Shown piece after piece: positions 52,301 through 57,744 of a stretch of 64,000 nucleotides of DNA. Position 1 is the first letter of the stretch; every line of letters starts with the position of its first letter. The stretch is from Terebella lapidaria (lineage: Eukaryota; Annelida; Polychaeta; Terebellida; Terebellidae), in contig OX424570.1 in assembly GCA_949152475.1 (NCBI GenBank), positions 3,398,181 to 3,462,180 of the forward strand, written 5' to 3'. The notes beneath the pieces were generated by a model that was not told the DNA's origin, ran no database searches, and saw only the letters and a list, made by a program, of their open reading frames with translations. A program made the translations under genes and the position numbers.

Positions 52301-55300
52301 CATATGAGTGTAACTTGGCCATACAGAATCATACTTGGGTCCATTTGCAGAGTAATAAACCTCAGAGCACAATACTATCAGTATTTGGGGTCATTTCCTG
52401 CTTAGGGGTGGACAATTGTACCTGGTAATAATATTGACACTTATAATCACATAATTGGACTGTTTATTGATGAATTGATTCATTAGGTACCACAAATATC
52501 AATTATTAATACTTGTGAAGTGTTTAATGTTAGTGTTATTGTGATTCAAGTGCTATAAATATATCAATATTCAAACATCTTGATAGCTTTTGCTTGAAAA
52601 CAAGAACAATACAATAATTGACATAGCACTTACATATTATATTGCGCGTAAACAGGATCATTTTTTCCTGATAGCACCGATCGCCGATGACCAGAGTGTG
52701 TATCCCCTGGATGCCCCATTACCCCTGTTGCCCAGAATATGTATATCTTGAGAAAACAACGGGCATTGTGTTATGCTTTTTCTCAACAAGCTTATGCAAG
52801 TATCATTGTGTTATACTGGGAAAGTTTTTATAAATTGCAAAGAAATAGTGTAGGAACATAAATGTGTTCTACAAAGGCTGTTCTCAACACTGGATGTGTG
52901 TGTAATTGGTAATCAATCGACTTCATGGTCTAACCATAATATTTGTGCATCAGAGTTATCGAGAAACGTGACATGCACCGCACTCACAAGAAATTATCTA
53001 CGAACGCGGCAGCGCAACGACCACTAATCCATAGTACCCACCTAACTTTGCGCAACTGAGCATGGACTCACTGTATGTGATCCTGAAAGCCGACCAGAAT
53101 GTCGCCACGATCATCCGCGAAGCACACCCCGTAGACGGGAGAGACAAAGGCTAGCTCTCGGATCAGCTGACCGTCTGCGTCCCATAGCTACGAAGAGAAG
53201 AGGGGTTTCCTTGATGGTTATTTGTCAATATGATTGCAGTCGAGTTCCTGTTTTACATATTCAATACTGGAAGTTATGTTTTGGGTAATTGGGTAAGAAT
53301 TGATTTTGAAATAGATTGTCAAAATCATTCTTTCAAAAACTCACAACGACTTGTGGCTGGAAACACTTTTCCAATTTTTGGAATTTCGTTGAATTTTTAC
53401 ATATGAACTTCACTTGAATTTGTGATATCAAAATTTTGTGCTTAGTGATGTCAAGACGAGCATGCACTTTTACCTTTAGAGTGCGGTCCATACTGGACGT
53501 CACAAATAACTCCAGAGTAGAGCATCCAGCCACGTCATTAACCTGAGGGGACAATATATCATCATCTTACAATCAACATCAAATTGCATGAAAAAGTTCA
53601 GGTATACATGTATTTAGAGTTCATGCTTCCAGAAGAGACCCAGTGATTATCTAGCAAAGTTGCCATACCGGTACTCAGTAAAACACTTTGAAAGAATTTA
53701 TTCGATTACGAAATAGCTTCCGTATTTGTAACTTACTTAAGTAACAATTTTTTGTTATATAAATATTGATATCAGTCTGAGGGAAGCTATTTGGCTGTTA
53801 TTAGAATCTTTGAAGACATGATGCCGAGGCATAGGTTACCTCTTCGGTGTGGTTTTCCCCTGAGCAGTGGTGAAGTGGTTGTACTCGCGCACCGTCCCCA
53901 GTGTACTCACTGCCGTACACCTTGTAAAACTCCACGAGTCTGCAAGTAACATCAAATTGTTAATGATTCCTTCCATCAGGTCACCATGAAAACTGTATTA
54001 CATCATAATCCATGGATAGTACAATAGAATATATGTGATCAGGAAGTTTTGAGACATGACATAAGTTACATATTTTATGCCTTTTATCATTGGATATTCA
54101 TAATTTGGGGTGATACTCGAGTTGTAAACTTTGAAAACAATATCATACATTACCCAGAGTTGACGAAAACTGCGCAGATGACGGACCCAATCATGCACAC
54201 GGCTTTCACCAGTTTTGAGAAACTCACCTGAAAACCATTGAATTTTTACTGAAGAAATCAGTCAATTTATCATTATTTTCATGATTCTGAAAAACAAGCA
54301 TATGCGATAATGCAGCCCCAACAACCACATTACAATGATCTTCACAGAATATTTGACGATCAGACATATCTTAATAAAAGGTTTTTCATTTATTCTGACA
54401 CTTGGAAACTTTTTGCTGCTTTGCACTGAACATCCTTTGTCATAATGCAACTCACTTCTGCCTGTGCCATGCATAATGTCATAATGCACACTTTGTTGTC
54501 AATGTGATATCATAACGTCATCACAGAGTTATCATAATGATATTTGAAACAGAAATATGTTTGGTATATCAAGCAACAAAAATCATACTTTTCCCACTAA
54601 GTTCAGCACAATCAGACCACCGCAGATTTCCACTCGCCAAATCTTGAGGAGCTGATCACTTCCATACGAGAGAAGGCACTCTTCCTGTCCCATGATTGGC
54701 TGGTTTTCTGTAAACAACGGCATCGAGGTGGCCAACAGCGTGACATGGCCTTGGTGCGCCTTGAAATTTTCCTCCATCGCATAACCATCTGCTTGAATGA
54801 GACTTAACTAAGTAGCAAAATATGGTATTATTTCTTTGGAGCATATCTATAAAATTCTGAGAATTTGAAGGTTCATAATTTCGACAAATTTTGACCATTA
54901 GTCATGATTTCACCAACTGCAATTTTTCCAGGAATTGTTTGGAAATGAATTACAAAGTACACAAGTGTATTTTAAATGTACACATTTGAATCAATGGTAA
55001 ATTGTATAACTGTTGTCAGGCCTGAGTTAAGTACTTAAATGTTGGATTCTTACAAAAATCATTAATTTTCTGGTAAAATATTTCTCACCGTCCCGTTCTT
55101 GTGTCCGGCAAACACGAACGCTTCTGTTTGTTTTGCTCCTTCAACATTCCCTCTACCCGTCTGGAAAATTCAAGTATGGTTCGATATAATCATCGTACCC
55201 CTATAAAGAATATATCTTTCACGAATGGGAATCCTTGGCGTTATTTTATAACATGAACAGTATCATTATTTTTTTAACATGATGAAATATATTAAAGAAT

Positions 55301-55563
55301 TTAATATATATTTTCGGTAGCAGTTTTCACAAATTTGCATCACCAACAATCTTGATAAATCAGCGATTTATTTTAGAAAAAAAAAACAGTGGAATAAATA
55401 CCGCAAAATAATTTTTTAAAAACATTTGCAAAATGATATCCCCATTCGAGTGCTACCTTTTTGATGAGGGCAATGCACTGGACTGGACTGTTGTGGATAC
55501 ACGGGGGTGTGCTGAGCTGATAGCGAGGTTGACACGGGTTCGTGCTACAGTCATACACCAGCA
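12336..55563 (-). CDS. Large WD40 plus ARM/HEAT-repeat protein, WDR97/WDR87-like; 37 exons, 5' end not in window
   Basis: Reconstructed by eye from splice sites with phase checked at every junction. Exons 5' to 3': 55457-55563, 55089-55160, 54589-54807, 54154-54227, 53840-53939, 53474-53542, 53072-53187, 49179-49245, 48356-48396, 47246-47424, 32190-32243, 31647-31871, 30887-31090, 30549-30646, 30214-30303, 29555-29653, 29031-29066, 28294-28435, 27660-27775, 27131-27303, 26754-26925, 26247-26372, 25869-26012, 25443-25506, 24752-25198, 24230-24293, 22295-22336, 21914-22206, 21751-21795, 20624-about 21382, 19531-19643, 19352-19433, 19076-19183, 18586-18785, 18209-18300, 17066-17270, 12336-12497. 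That gives about 1,800 codons, with more upstream. N-terminal WD40 repeats followed by helical repeats and a charged tail suggest WDR97/WDR87, thought to be cilia/sperm-tail proteins; the family name is recalled, not searched. The acceptor of the 20624-21382 exon and the donor at 24752 (GTTGCC) are weak. Confidence 0.72.
13591..14460. repeat. 454-bp tandem duplication inside family 2 copy 1
   Basis: Positions 13591 and 14045 begin nearly identical blocks: Asn-rich-looking frames, GACAGCTCCCATTATGAAGG, and ATTTTCTAAGTCCAAAATTT recur at a 454-bp offset. Runs of A and T and AAAATGGC strings recur. Open frames here are repeat artefacts and not genes. Confidence 0.88.
14634..14700. repeat. (ACGG)n microsatellite
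   Basis: About 15 units of GGAC/ACGG just before the 3' hairpin of family 2 copy 1. Copy 2 has a shorter, imperfect run at the same place (24063-24098), so the microsatellite is part of the element's design. Confidence 0.95.
14745..15633. other. WD40-gene intron, nothing recognised
   Basis: Intronic DNA between two mobile elements. No exon or repeat signature was supported. Confidence 0.5.
15634..16848. mobile_element. Family 1 repeat element, copy A
   Basis: Begins CTAGATGCTTCCGGTC and has the subterminal motif GTATCCCCCG near 15669. It ends with a hairpin, GTATCCGCCGAA, CTTCA, TTCGGGGGATAC, whose arm is complementary to that 5' motif. The core has three ~133-bp tandem units (15963-16330). 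The 3' part carries GTTGCTATGGCAAC (16651-16664) and a CG-rich run GGACGCGGACGCGG. There is no coding capacity. The subterminal repeat, tandem core and 3' hairpin match Helentron-associated non-autonomous elements; family assignment is inference. Confidence 0.78.
15963..16330. repeat. ~133-bp tandem units in family 1 copy A
   Basis: CCTTGTTGAGC followed by AATAAATGTTTCTC recurs near 15965, 16097 and 16230. The same units are seen in copy B (62440-62800), at the same place within the element. Confidence 0.85.
22658..22995 (-). mobile_element. 5S rRNA-derived SINE (SINE3 type) nested in family 2 copy 2
   Basis: On the minus strand the 5' portion (about 22905-22995) reads as a degraded 5S rRNA: GGCC at the start, GATCACCGAAGTTAAGCAA over the box A region and TACATGGATGGGTGACC over box C. 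Both are promoter elements of 5S genes. A non-5S body of about 240 bp follows, ending in an ATTATTAT-like tail. GTCATT flanks both sides (22652-22657 and 22996-23001), and family 2 copies without the insert read straight through this point. It is too diverged to be a working 5S gene. Confidence 0.75.
22998..23920. repeat. Direct repeats in family 2 copy 2
   Basis: Two copies of a ~455-bp block, each with AAGGTCAAATTCAAGGTCAT, AAAATGGCCGCCACACG and long A/T runs. The second copy also has a short local duplication near 23577-23660. Confidence 0.85.
24230..32243 (-). CDS. WD40/ARM gene, middle exons (helical ARM/HEAT-like repeats)
   Basis: Sixteen exons from 32190-32243 down to 24230-24293. The basic, S/R-rich first part (29031-31871) includes RLEEERLRHAEEQRKKYP and GYVPNSVIRGLLNIHKP. 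It then becomes helical: DDVPPLLRKICSETWFP (27131-27303), GRMVTKLISQLSSKNEIVRG and NAVRTLTIIGADRKDV (26754-26925), LQALSGIDTKDDLYRLMEGL (26247-26372), then DEALEKVATGLLDR (25869-26012). These look like consecutive ARM/HEAT-type repeats. A 36-nt microexon at 29031-29066 (LRRKRRLQKYAK) is supported by phase 0 on both sides. Exon 24752-25198 is acidic and low complexity. Confidence 0.75.
28015..28258. mobile_element. Short MITE with GTTTCACTAAGAT terminal inverted repeats
   Basis: The left end CAGGGGCCTGTTTCACTAAG is matched in reverse complement by TTAGTGAAACGGACCCCTG at the right end. Imperfect complementarity runs to AGCTCGTTA on both sides, about 35 bp. AT is present on both flanks. It is 244 bp with no coding capacity and lies in the intron between exons 27660-27775 and 28294-28435. 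Confidence 0.8.
32244..33447. other. Start of the 15-kb WD40-gene intron, no gene
   Basis: Unique-looking intronic DNA between exon 32190-32243 and the family 3 element. Short open frames are present without recognisable features. Confidence 0.5.
33529..34006. repeat. 147-bp satellite units, left block
   Basis: Tandem units with GACATGTTTGTCTAGGGCGA, GTCCGTTTCGCTCTACGAC, GAGATATCGACGAAAA and GGTCAAGGTCAAAGTTCATC. One unit is shortened. Cut at 34006 by the DIRS element. Confidence 0.93.
34007..34250. repeat. DIRS inverted terminal repeat, 3' side
   Basis: Reverse complement of the right terminal repeat (40309-40514) over about 190 bp, including AACTGGGAGGCAGTGGACCG and GGTAACTACCATTACTAACG read in the other orientation. 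Confidence 0.92.
34333..34416. repeat. DIRS internal complementary region
   Basis: First half is the complement of the left outer end (34007-34050), second half the complement of the right outer end (40477-40514), joined at TTTTGATTTG. This is the family's hallmark and is thought to template completion of the ends. Confidence 0.88.
34691..35810 (-). CDS. DIRS tyrosine recombinase (approximate extent)
   Basis: Phage-integrase-type recombinase domain, with the arginine in AKRVSELQG, the HxxR box HEVRAISTSW and a terminal tyrosine in FSSFYLRDV. The open frame continues upstream, where it overlaps the reverse-transcriptase frame. The recombinase itself occupies about the last 370 residues. Family members use it for integration in place of a DDE integrase. 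Fossil element part; looks whole. Confidence 0.85.
35620..37785 (-). CDS. DIRS reverse transcriptase, RNase H and methyltransferase-like region
   Basis: Reverse-transcriptase landmarks: FVVPKLTGGWRPIIDLSPLN, IDLKDAYFHIPI, FRALCFGLSTAP and the active-site box TRYLDDWLI. RNase H follows (LLFSDASRLGWGAHLG, then AMTDNTTVVGYIKNQGG and ADALSRKG). After it comes a segment with LDLFATFQNN and YAFPPFSLIP, like the methyltransferase-like region of DIRS elements. Frame overlap with its neighbours is normal for the family. Looks whole. Confidence 0.9.
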   Translation of the reverse strand: MTRTRSRLTLHVEVAAAVDPRLLPSLSPAPDVSQTLPRNHDSDVSPVGARLQAFWPVWDTEFEDCLVTTILRHGYRIPFSQAPPLSPLPIAFASYAPGSEKFAVLDALVSEMLLKEATEKVTQNSPGFYSRLFVVPKLTGGWRPIIDLSPLNKFVSKEKFSMECPRTVLLSLRSGDWMTSIDLKDAYFHIPIHPSSRPYLRFQWGSVIYQFRALCFGLSTAPFLFTRVFQPVSAWAHRRGIRLTRYLDDWLITATDQQTVAAHTDQIVRLCQRVGLIINFKKSDLAPSQRVTYLGMDIDTQSFLTRPTADRIQRLNGVLRSFSTGVPVAAVVFLRLLGHMVSLEKIVPGARLRMRAIQFHLKDHWSSEQDLSTLVPVVSALQPDLLWWSDPVNLLRGHPIHELEPDFLLFSDASRLGWGAHLGESQVSGLWSAADLRHHINWLELRAVWLGLRHFHQTVAGSTVLAMTDNTTVVGYIKNQGGTRSRELSALTRRILEWAESQDVSLLARHIPGSMNTIADALSRKGPVSTNWSLNPQVCSHLWRLWGQPHLDLFATFQNNRLPLYVSPFPDPHAWAVDALAQDWSILWAYAFPPFSLIPVVLQRIRLSSAQIILVAPCWPAKPWFPELLELLTDLPRLLPPIPSLLRQGRQFHEHLGVLHLHAWRLSGVHSERLAFRRTLPSGCPEQFGHPQSDYIKPSGESSLLGVVDGKLIHAVPLSLR
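37694..40333 (-). CDS. DIRS gag-like first frame
   Basis: About 850 residues. An N-terminal zinc-ribbon-like cluster (CTKCGHF, CPSCRPFVCC, CQIC) is followed by a long R/S/D-rich low-complexity middle (about 38950-39700) and a more ordered C-terminal third ending in a G/S/K-rich tail. The position at the 5' side of the element and the overlap with the next frame fit the gag-like frame of DIRS elements. No similarity beyond that is claimed. Confidence 0.78.
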   Translation of the reverse strand: MPVHCLPVHFCFWRAPVNNNFASLAIAPLKFGFWNLAVSTMESSSVRRCTKCGHFLVPLDLDPHDRCPSCRPFVCCASQRCQICESWPDDRFDRIDQRRIDREKKRSRSADRRSLDSSSSSRLDSLEQTVGNLQTSIASMSAMLSSLVGKGVATPATPTVDEVPTPLLSGDPFVGGNPPSHSPADQPSCSWGLPSLDPIFSEPVDSATVDSRSQAAETGESVSEEQSGEGRGPVGRAKCGPPDYSTVQLSDGPVDVLVVDKSLAGSPGRVQHRDASSAQGTSSPAAAVPRGCLPDRDRDQQPPVASPGVSQPSVLPRDLPPSVSRRADSRSSSSSGDSHRGSTATADSVLPAVGRPSSPDRRHRPARPVDQHRSGDWDRPSSSRADRFRDWVYDHRREYDFDRSYHEELDRYYRSGRSRDDRDYYYRRERADRRDYSSRDSHGSRGEKSSRSDYDRVREPKRPASDHAPRSEGEQHAAGSSSVAVLEPPVSLPPPPADQISDEPPVKKPRVASPARSADSSATAGTSKPSSSKSDDDTFAQVRVWVQEAFPDEIELPVAKGTSYTSVGERVLHARQQPEPDVRFPWSEGILSVRTLVEEKIVPVNGQPLRAGKFASCFQGQLKHYQSTDCGSTLEAAAVNDDLSVIAPGLKSSSVTATLSDSDLKTWESYPRRVQLVANTLDWLSGLLSVQVDRLAPGSVPADADLDTDATVQVPVSELLRIKRTLSSVNKCVGQITKESHVEWANVVLRRRDAFLKRSTSKLSDAFKSKLRTSSVFGPRLFDPDVLAKAGQAVAQEADLLSKFNLVKLVERQEKKPAASSSSSFKIPKVKATESKQQSQSSQFSKGSKFDKNKKSTNSSRGGRGGSGSSSSAKPQPRS
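40309..40514. repeat. DIRS inverted terminal repeat, 5' side
   Basis: Matches the left terminal repeat in reverse complement. It ends at CATAACAAA, after which the satellite unit resumes with CGAGAAATGCCG. Confidence 0.92.
40515..41163. repeat. 147-bp satellite units, middle block
   Basis: Four and a half units between the DIRS and piggyBac insertions, e.g. equivalent points at 40734 and 41028, two units (294 bp) apart. Each unit has AGGTCAAAGTTCATC. The block stops at the TTAA where the piggyBac element entered. Confidence 0.95.
41168..45199 (-). mobile_element. Complete piggyBac transposon
   Basis: Flanked by TTAA on both sides (41164-41167 and 45200-45203). Terminal inverted repeats are CCCTTTCACCGGCG on the left and, reversed, CCCTTTCGCCGGTC on the right. 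It carries a two-exon transposase on the minus strand and subterminal palindromes GGACCGGTATACCGGTCC near the right end. Removing it plus one TTAA restores the satellite string CCCTTAAGACATG, which occurs elsewhere in the array. Confidence 0.95.
42027..44790 (-). CDS. piggyBac transposase (PGBD4-like), two exons, apparently intact
   Basis: Exon 1 is 44455-44790, from ATG (MSDLTDVIHFSD) through an acidic N-terminus to HENAM. Exon 2 is 43487 down to 42027. Junctions are GTAAGT and ATACAG, both phase 0. The product is about 598 residues, normal for the family. The DDE_Tnp_1_7 core shows VDEVMIPFKGRWSAKQYIRS (first Asp), VDRGYSSPTLF (second Asp) and RDYNDNMNGVDILDQL (third Asp). A C-terminal cysteine-rich finger follows: CVVCRERYKRY, CSTCNVGLC, NCWAKFH. 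It cuts and pastes the element at TTAA. No stop or frameshift was seen, so it may be active or recently active. The start at 44790 is the first ATG of the frame; an upstream CTG is less likely. Confidence 0.92.
45204..46140. repeat. 147-bp satellite units, right block
   Basis: About six and a half units, one shortened by about 17 bp near 45340. Units differ by a few bases (ACACACCGCTCCC against AAGCACCGTTTCC). An EcoRV-type GATATC lies in nearly every unit. Confidence 0.95.
46141..46740. repeat. ~323-bp duplicated block at the 3' side of family 3
   Basis: GGCATATGAACCTCCATGCA occurs near 46240 and 46563, with matching flanks such as GACCTCTAGGTCAAAGGTCG and CCTCACGGACCTCGGA. The two copies are separated by part of a 147-bp satellite unit. 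Open frames here are repeat artefacts. Confidence 0.88.
47246..55563 (-). CDS. WD40/ARM gene, N-terminal WD40 exons (partial at 5' end)
   Basis: Ten exons from 55457-55563 to 47246-47424. WD40 features: VFAGHKNGT running across the junction into LSLIQADGY, FKAHQGHVTLLATS and LLSYGSDQLLKIWRVE (54589-54807), then LELFVTSSMDRTLK joined to LWDADGQLIRELAF (53072-53542), a canonical repeat end and start. After the propeller come FIGIVDYLPLDRLETLV, DELKEFPLAFTNT and YPFNLTDRQKIFKENQLP. The first exon here opens in phase 1 with LLVYDCSTNPCQPRYQL, so more WD40 coding sequence must lie upstream, none of which I can find up to 64000. Confidence 0.82.
49246..53071. other. 3.8-kb WD40-gene intron
   Basis: No coding exon is needed here: phases of the flanking exons match. 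Apart from a decayed family 1 copy at 52668-53055, nothing is recognised. Confidence 0.55.
52668..53055. mobile_element. Decayed family 1 copy E
   Basis: The left part (CCGATCGCCGATGACC then GTGTATCCCCTGG) matches the 5' end of copy C. The right part (ACTCACAAGAAATTATCTAC, ACGCGGCAGCGCAACGACC, AATCCATAGTACCCACC) matches the family 1 3' end. The tandem core is missing. It ends about 16 bp before the exon at 53072-53187, just past its splice donor. Confidence 0.68.
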
Positions 55564-55573
55564 CTGGGCAATA

Positions 55574-55839
55574 TCAAAAATTTGACATTAACTTTTATTT
55601 TTATACTATGCATCCCTACCTCTGATTTTGGGGTCGATTTGTTAGCAAGCCTTCATTCGTCATCCTCTCGTGAAATATCGGTGAACTGAACTAAAACAAA
55701 GTTAGCCGGTCCGTCAGGACCCTGTGCTGGTAAAGGTAGTTACATGATCGTGAAGTTCCACTGCGTCCTAGTTCACTTTTGTTGATCCAGTAGAACTTTC
55801 TTAACTCAAGGAATATTTCAGAAAAGAATCGGAAGATAA
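55574..55839 (-). mobile_element. Old DIRS terminal fragment
   Basis: Diverged copy of the 34007-34280 end of the DIRS element: AACTTTTATTTTTATACTAT, then AAAGTTAGCCGGTCCGT and AGTTCACTTTTGTTGA in the same order. Only the end is present, so this is a broken fossil, clearly older than the element at 34007. It starts 10 bp from a WD40 exon and runs directly into family 1 copy C. Confidence 0.82.
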
Positions 55840-56607
55840 CTAGATGCTCTGCGGTCGCCGACGACCATGTCGGTGTATCCCTGGGACCTCATCCCCGTTG
55901 TCTAATATATTAATATTCAGACAAAATATCATTACTGTTGGGCCAGTGTCTTTAATCAATGTCAGTAATAAAAGTTGCAGGCCTTAACTATTTTTATTCC
56001 ATACAGTAATACTCTTAGCTAAAATATTTATCAACTTATTTCGAACTAAATGTTTTCCACAAACATTTGTCACAACTCCCAGGATCGGAATGTGAAGCCT
56101 GATCAACAACATTGTGTGTGATTTCTATATACATTCACTGTAATGTTAACTATGATTGTATCAAGTTGATATTAGGTTATTGATATTAACCACCTGTAAA
56201 CAATATTATTACTACAGGTGTGAAATCTATACCGGACAAAAAGTTTGCCTTGTTTAATCAGATCCAATAATAAATATTTCTCACCTTAAGTATTTTTATT
56301 GTGGGCAATAATAGATTTAACTAGTGAAATTCATGTTAACTTATTCAGTAATAGTAACCTATTTTACAGAAAACCATCAGCTGTATACTTGTACACACAT
56401 CCCCAGCACGACACCAATCGACCATCTTAGTTGCTATGGCAACCCAAATCAATACGTGTCCTGAGCTTACCATAAGAAATGTCCATCTAAAATATTATTC
56501 AAATCGGTTCAGATTTGCAACCTGCAGAGCTTCACAAGAAAATCTCAAACTCAGCGTGACGGATGCAAATCCAATAGTATCCCCCAAACTTTGTTCAGGA
56601 GATACAA
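55840..56607. mobile_element. Family 1 repeat element, copy C (shorter core)
   Basis: Starts CTAGATGCTCTGCGGTCGCC with GTGTATCCCTGGG, and ends AATAGTATCCCCCAAAC followed by GTTCAGGAGATACAA, the family 1 hairpin slightly eroded. It carries AATAATAAATATTTCTCACC core units and GTTGCTATGGCAAC at 56430-56443. Confidence 0.78.
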
Positions 56608-56663
56608 TTATTCTACTACTACAGGTAATTATAACAAATCAATTAGCAGAATCAATCCCTGTA

Positions 56664-56840
56664 CAGTGGTCCCCCTCAGATAAGACCTACCCTTCTGCCA
56701 CAAAATTAAGGTCTTATCTAAGGGGATGTCTCATTAGAGGGGTTCGTTTACACGTCAAAGTCATTCTAGCGCCACAAGAAAAAGTCTTTACAGAGGGGGA
56801 AGTCTTTCTTGAGGGGGGTCTTATCTGAGGGGGACCACTG
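56664..56840. mobile_element. 177-bp pogo/mariner-like MITE with perfect TIRs
   Basis: CAGTGGTCCCCCTCAGATAA at the left end is matched exactly, in reverse complement, at the right end. Perfect complementarity covers about 24 bp. TA target duplications flank it (56662-56663 and 56841-56842). There is also internal inverted repetition (GGTCTTATCT). TA duplications and CAGTG ends are typical of pogo/Tigger-type Tc1-mariner elements. Confidence 0.9.
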
Positions 56841-56842
56841 TA

Positions 56843-57744
56843 TACCATATCACAGAATAAAGAGTCCAAATATACATGGACATATAAATGTTCCTGACTT
56901 TCATACAAAATCTTTTGTCAATGCAATGAATATGAAAAGTTACATATATTATATTGCATCCAACTGGATACAAGAACGACAGTGAAAAGTCCAATTTTAT
57001 AAATCTGGAAAAATTTTATTCCTTTTCTCATGGTGAACAGCTGTACAGGAACACAATGTATTGTTTACAAATTTAACGGCTTCTGAATTTGTCATTCAAA
57101 TTCCTAAGAATATCTTTCTTTCCACTAATACTAGTAGAGTAATATGTATGATGTGAACAGTGTTAATTGACATCAATGAATCTAGAAATTTTCATGATCA
57201 GTCGTGATTTCGACAAAAAAACAGACATGATTAAAATTTAGAGACATGTAAATAAATTTTATTGCAGTTTTACGTCACATCTTTTACAGCTTTTCATGAC
57301 TACTCACACGTATAATCAATGCTCGAGTGTTTTGGTCAGCATATATTGAGGAGGCAACAGCTAAATATTTTGACTTTATTGTTAAGTGACTTGTTGATTG
57401 GAAATAGTCATGTGTAAACACATACACACTTTGGCGAACTGCGCTTAATTTGTGAGATTTTAAAAATGCATGACATATATCTCAACACCCCTGATGTAAT
57501 GCAATTGGCAATTCCCTGTTATCAACAGAGATCTAACCATGCACATAATGTACTCACATACATACAGCCATAAACTGATATCAACGACCTCTTCAGAAAG
57601 TACTTTTCACTATAAAATAAATCGAAGCTCAGGAAAGCAGAAATCACTTTGTATGATATTGACTTTTGTATTCTTGCACGTGGAGAGGGAAGGGTTCGTA
57701 AATTCACAGAACTGTTCTGAAACTTGGAAAAAGTCTTTAGAACC
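56843..57744. other. 5' flank of the protease gene
   Basis: AT-rich, no exon recognised. The promoter of the protease presumably lies here, but no convincing TATA box or start could be chosen. Confidence 0.4.
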
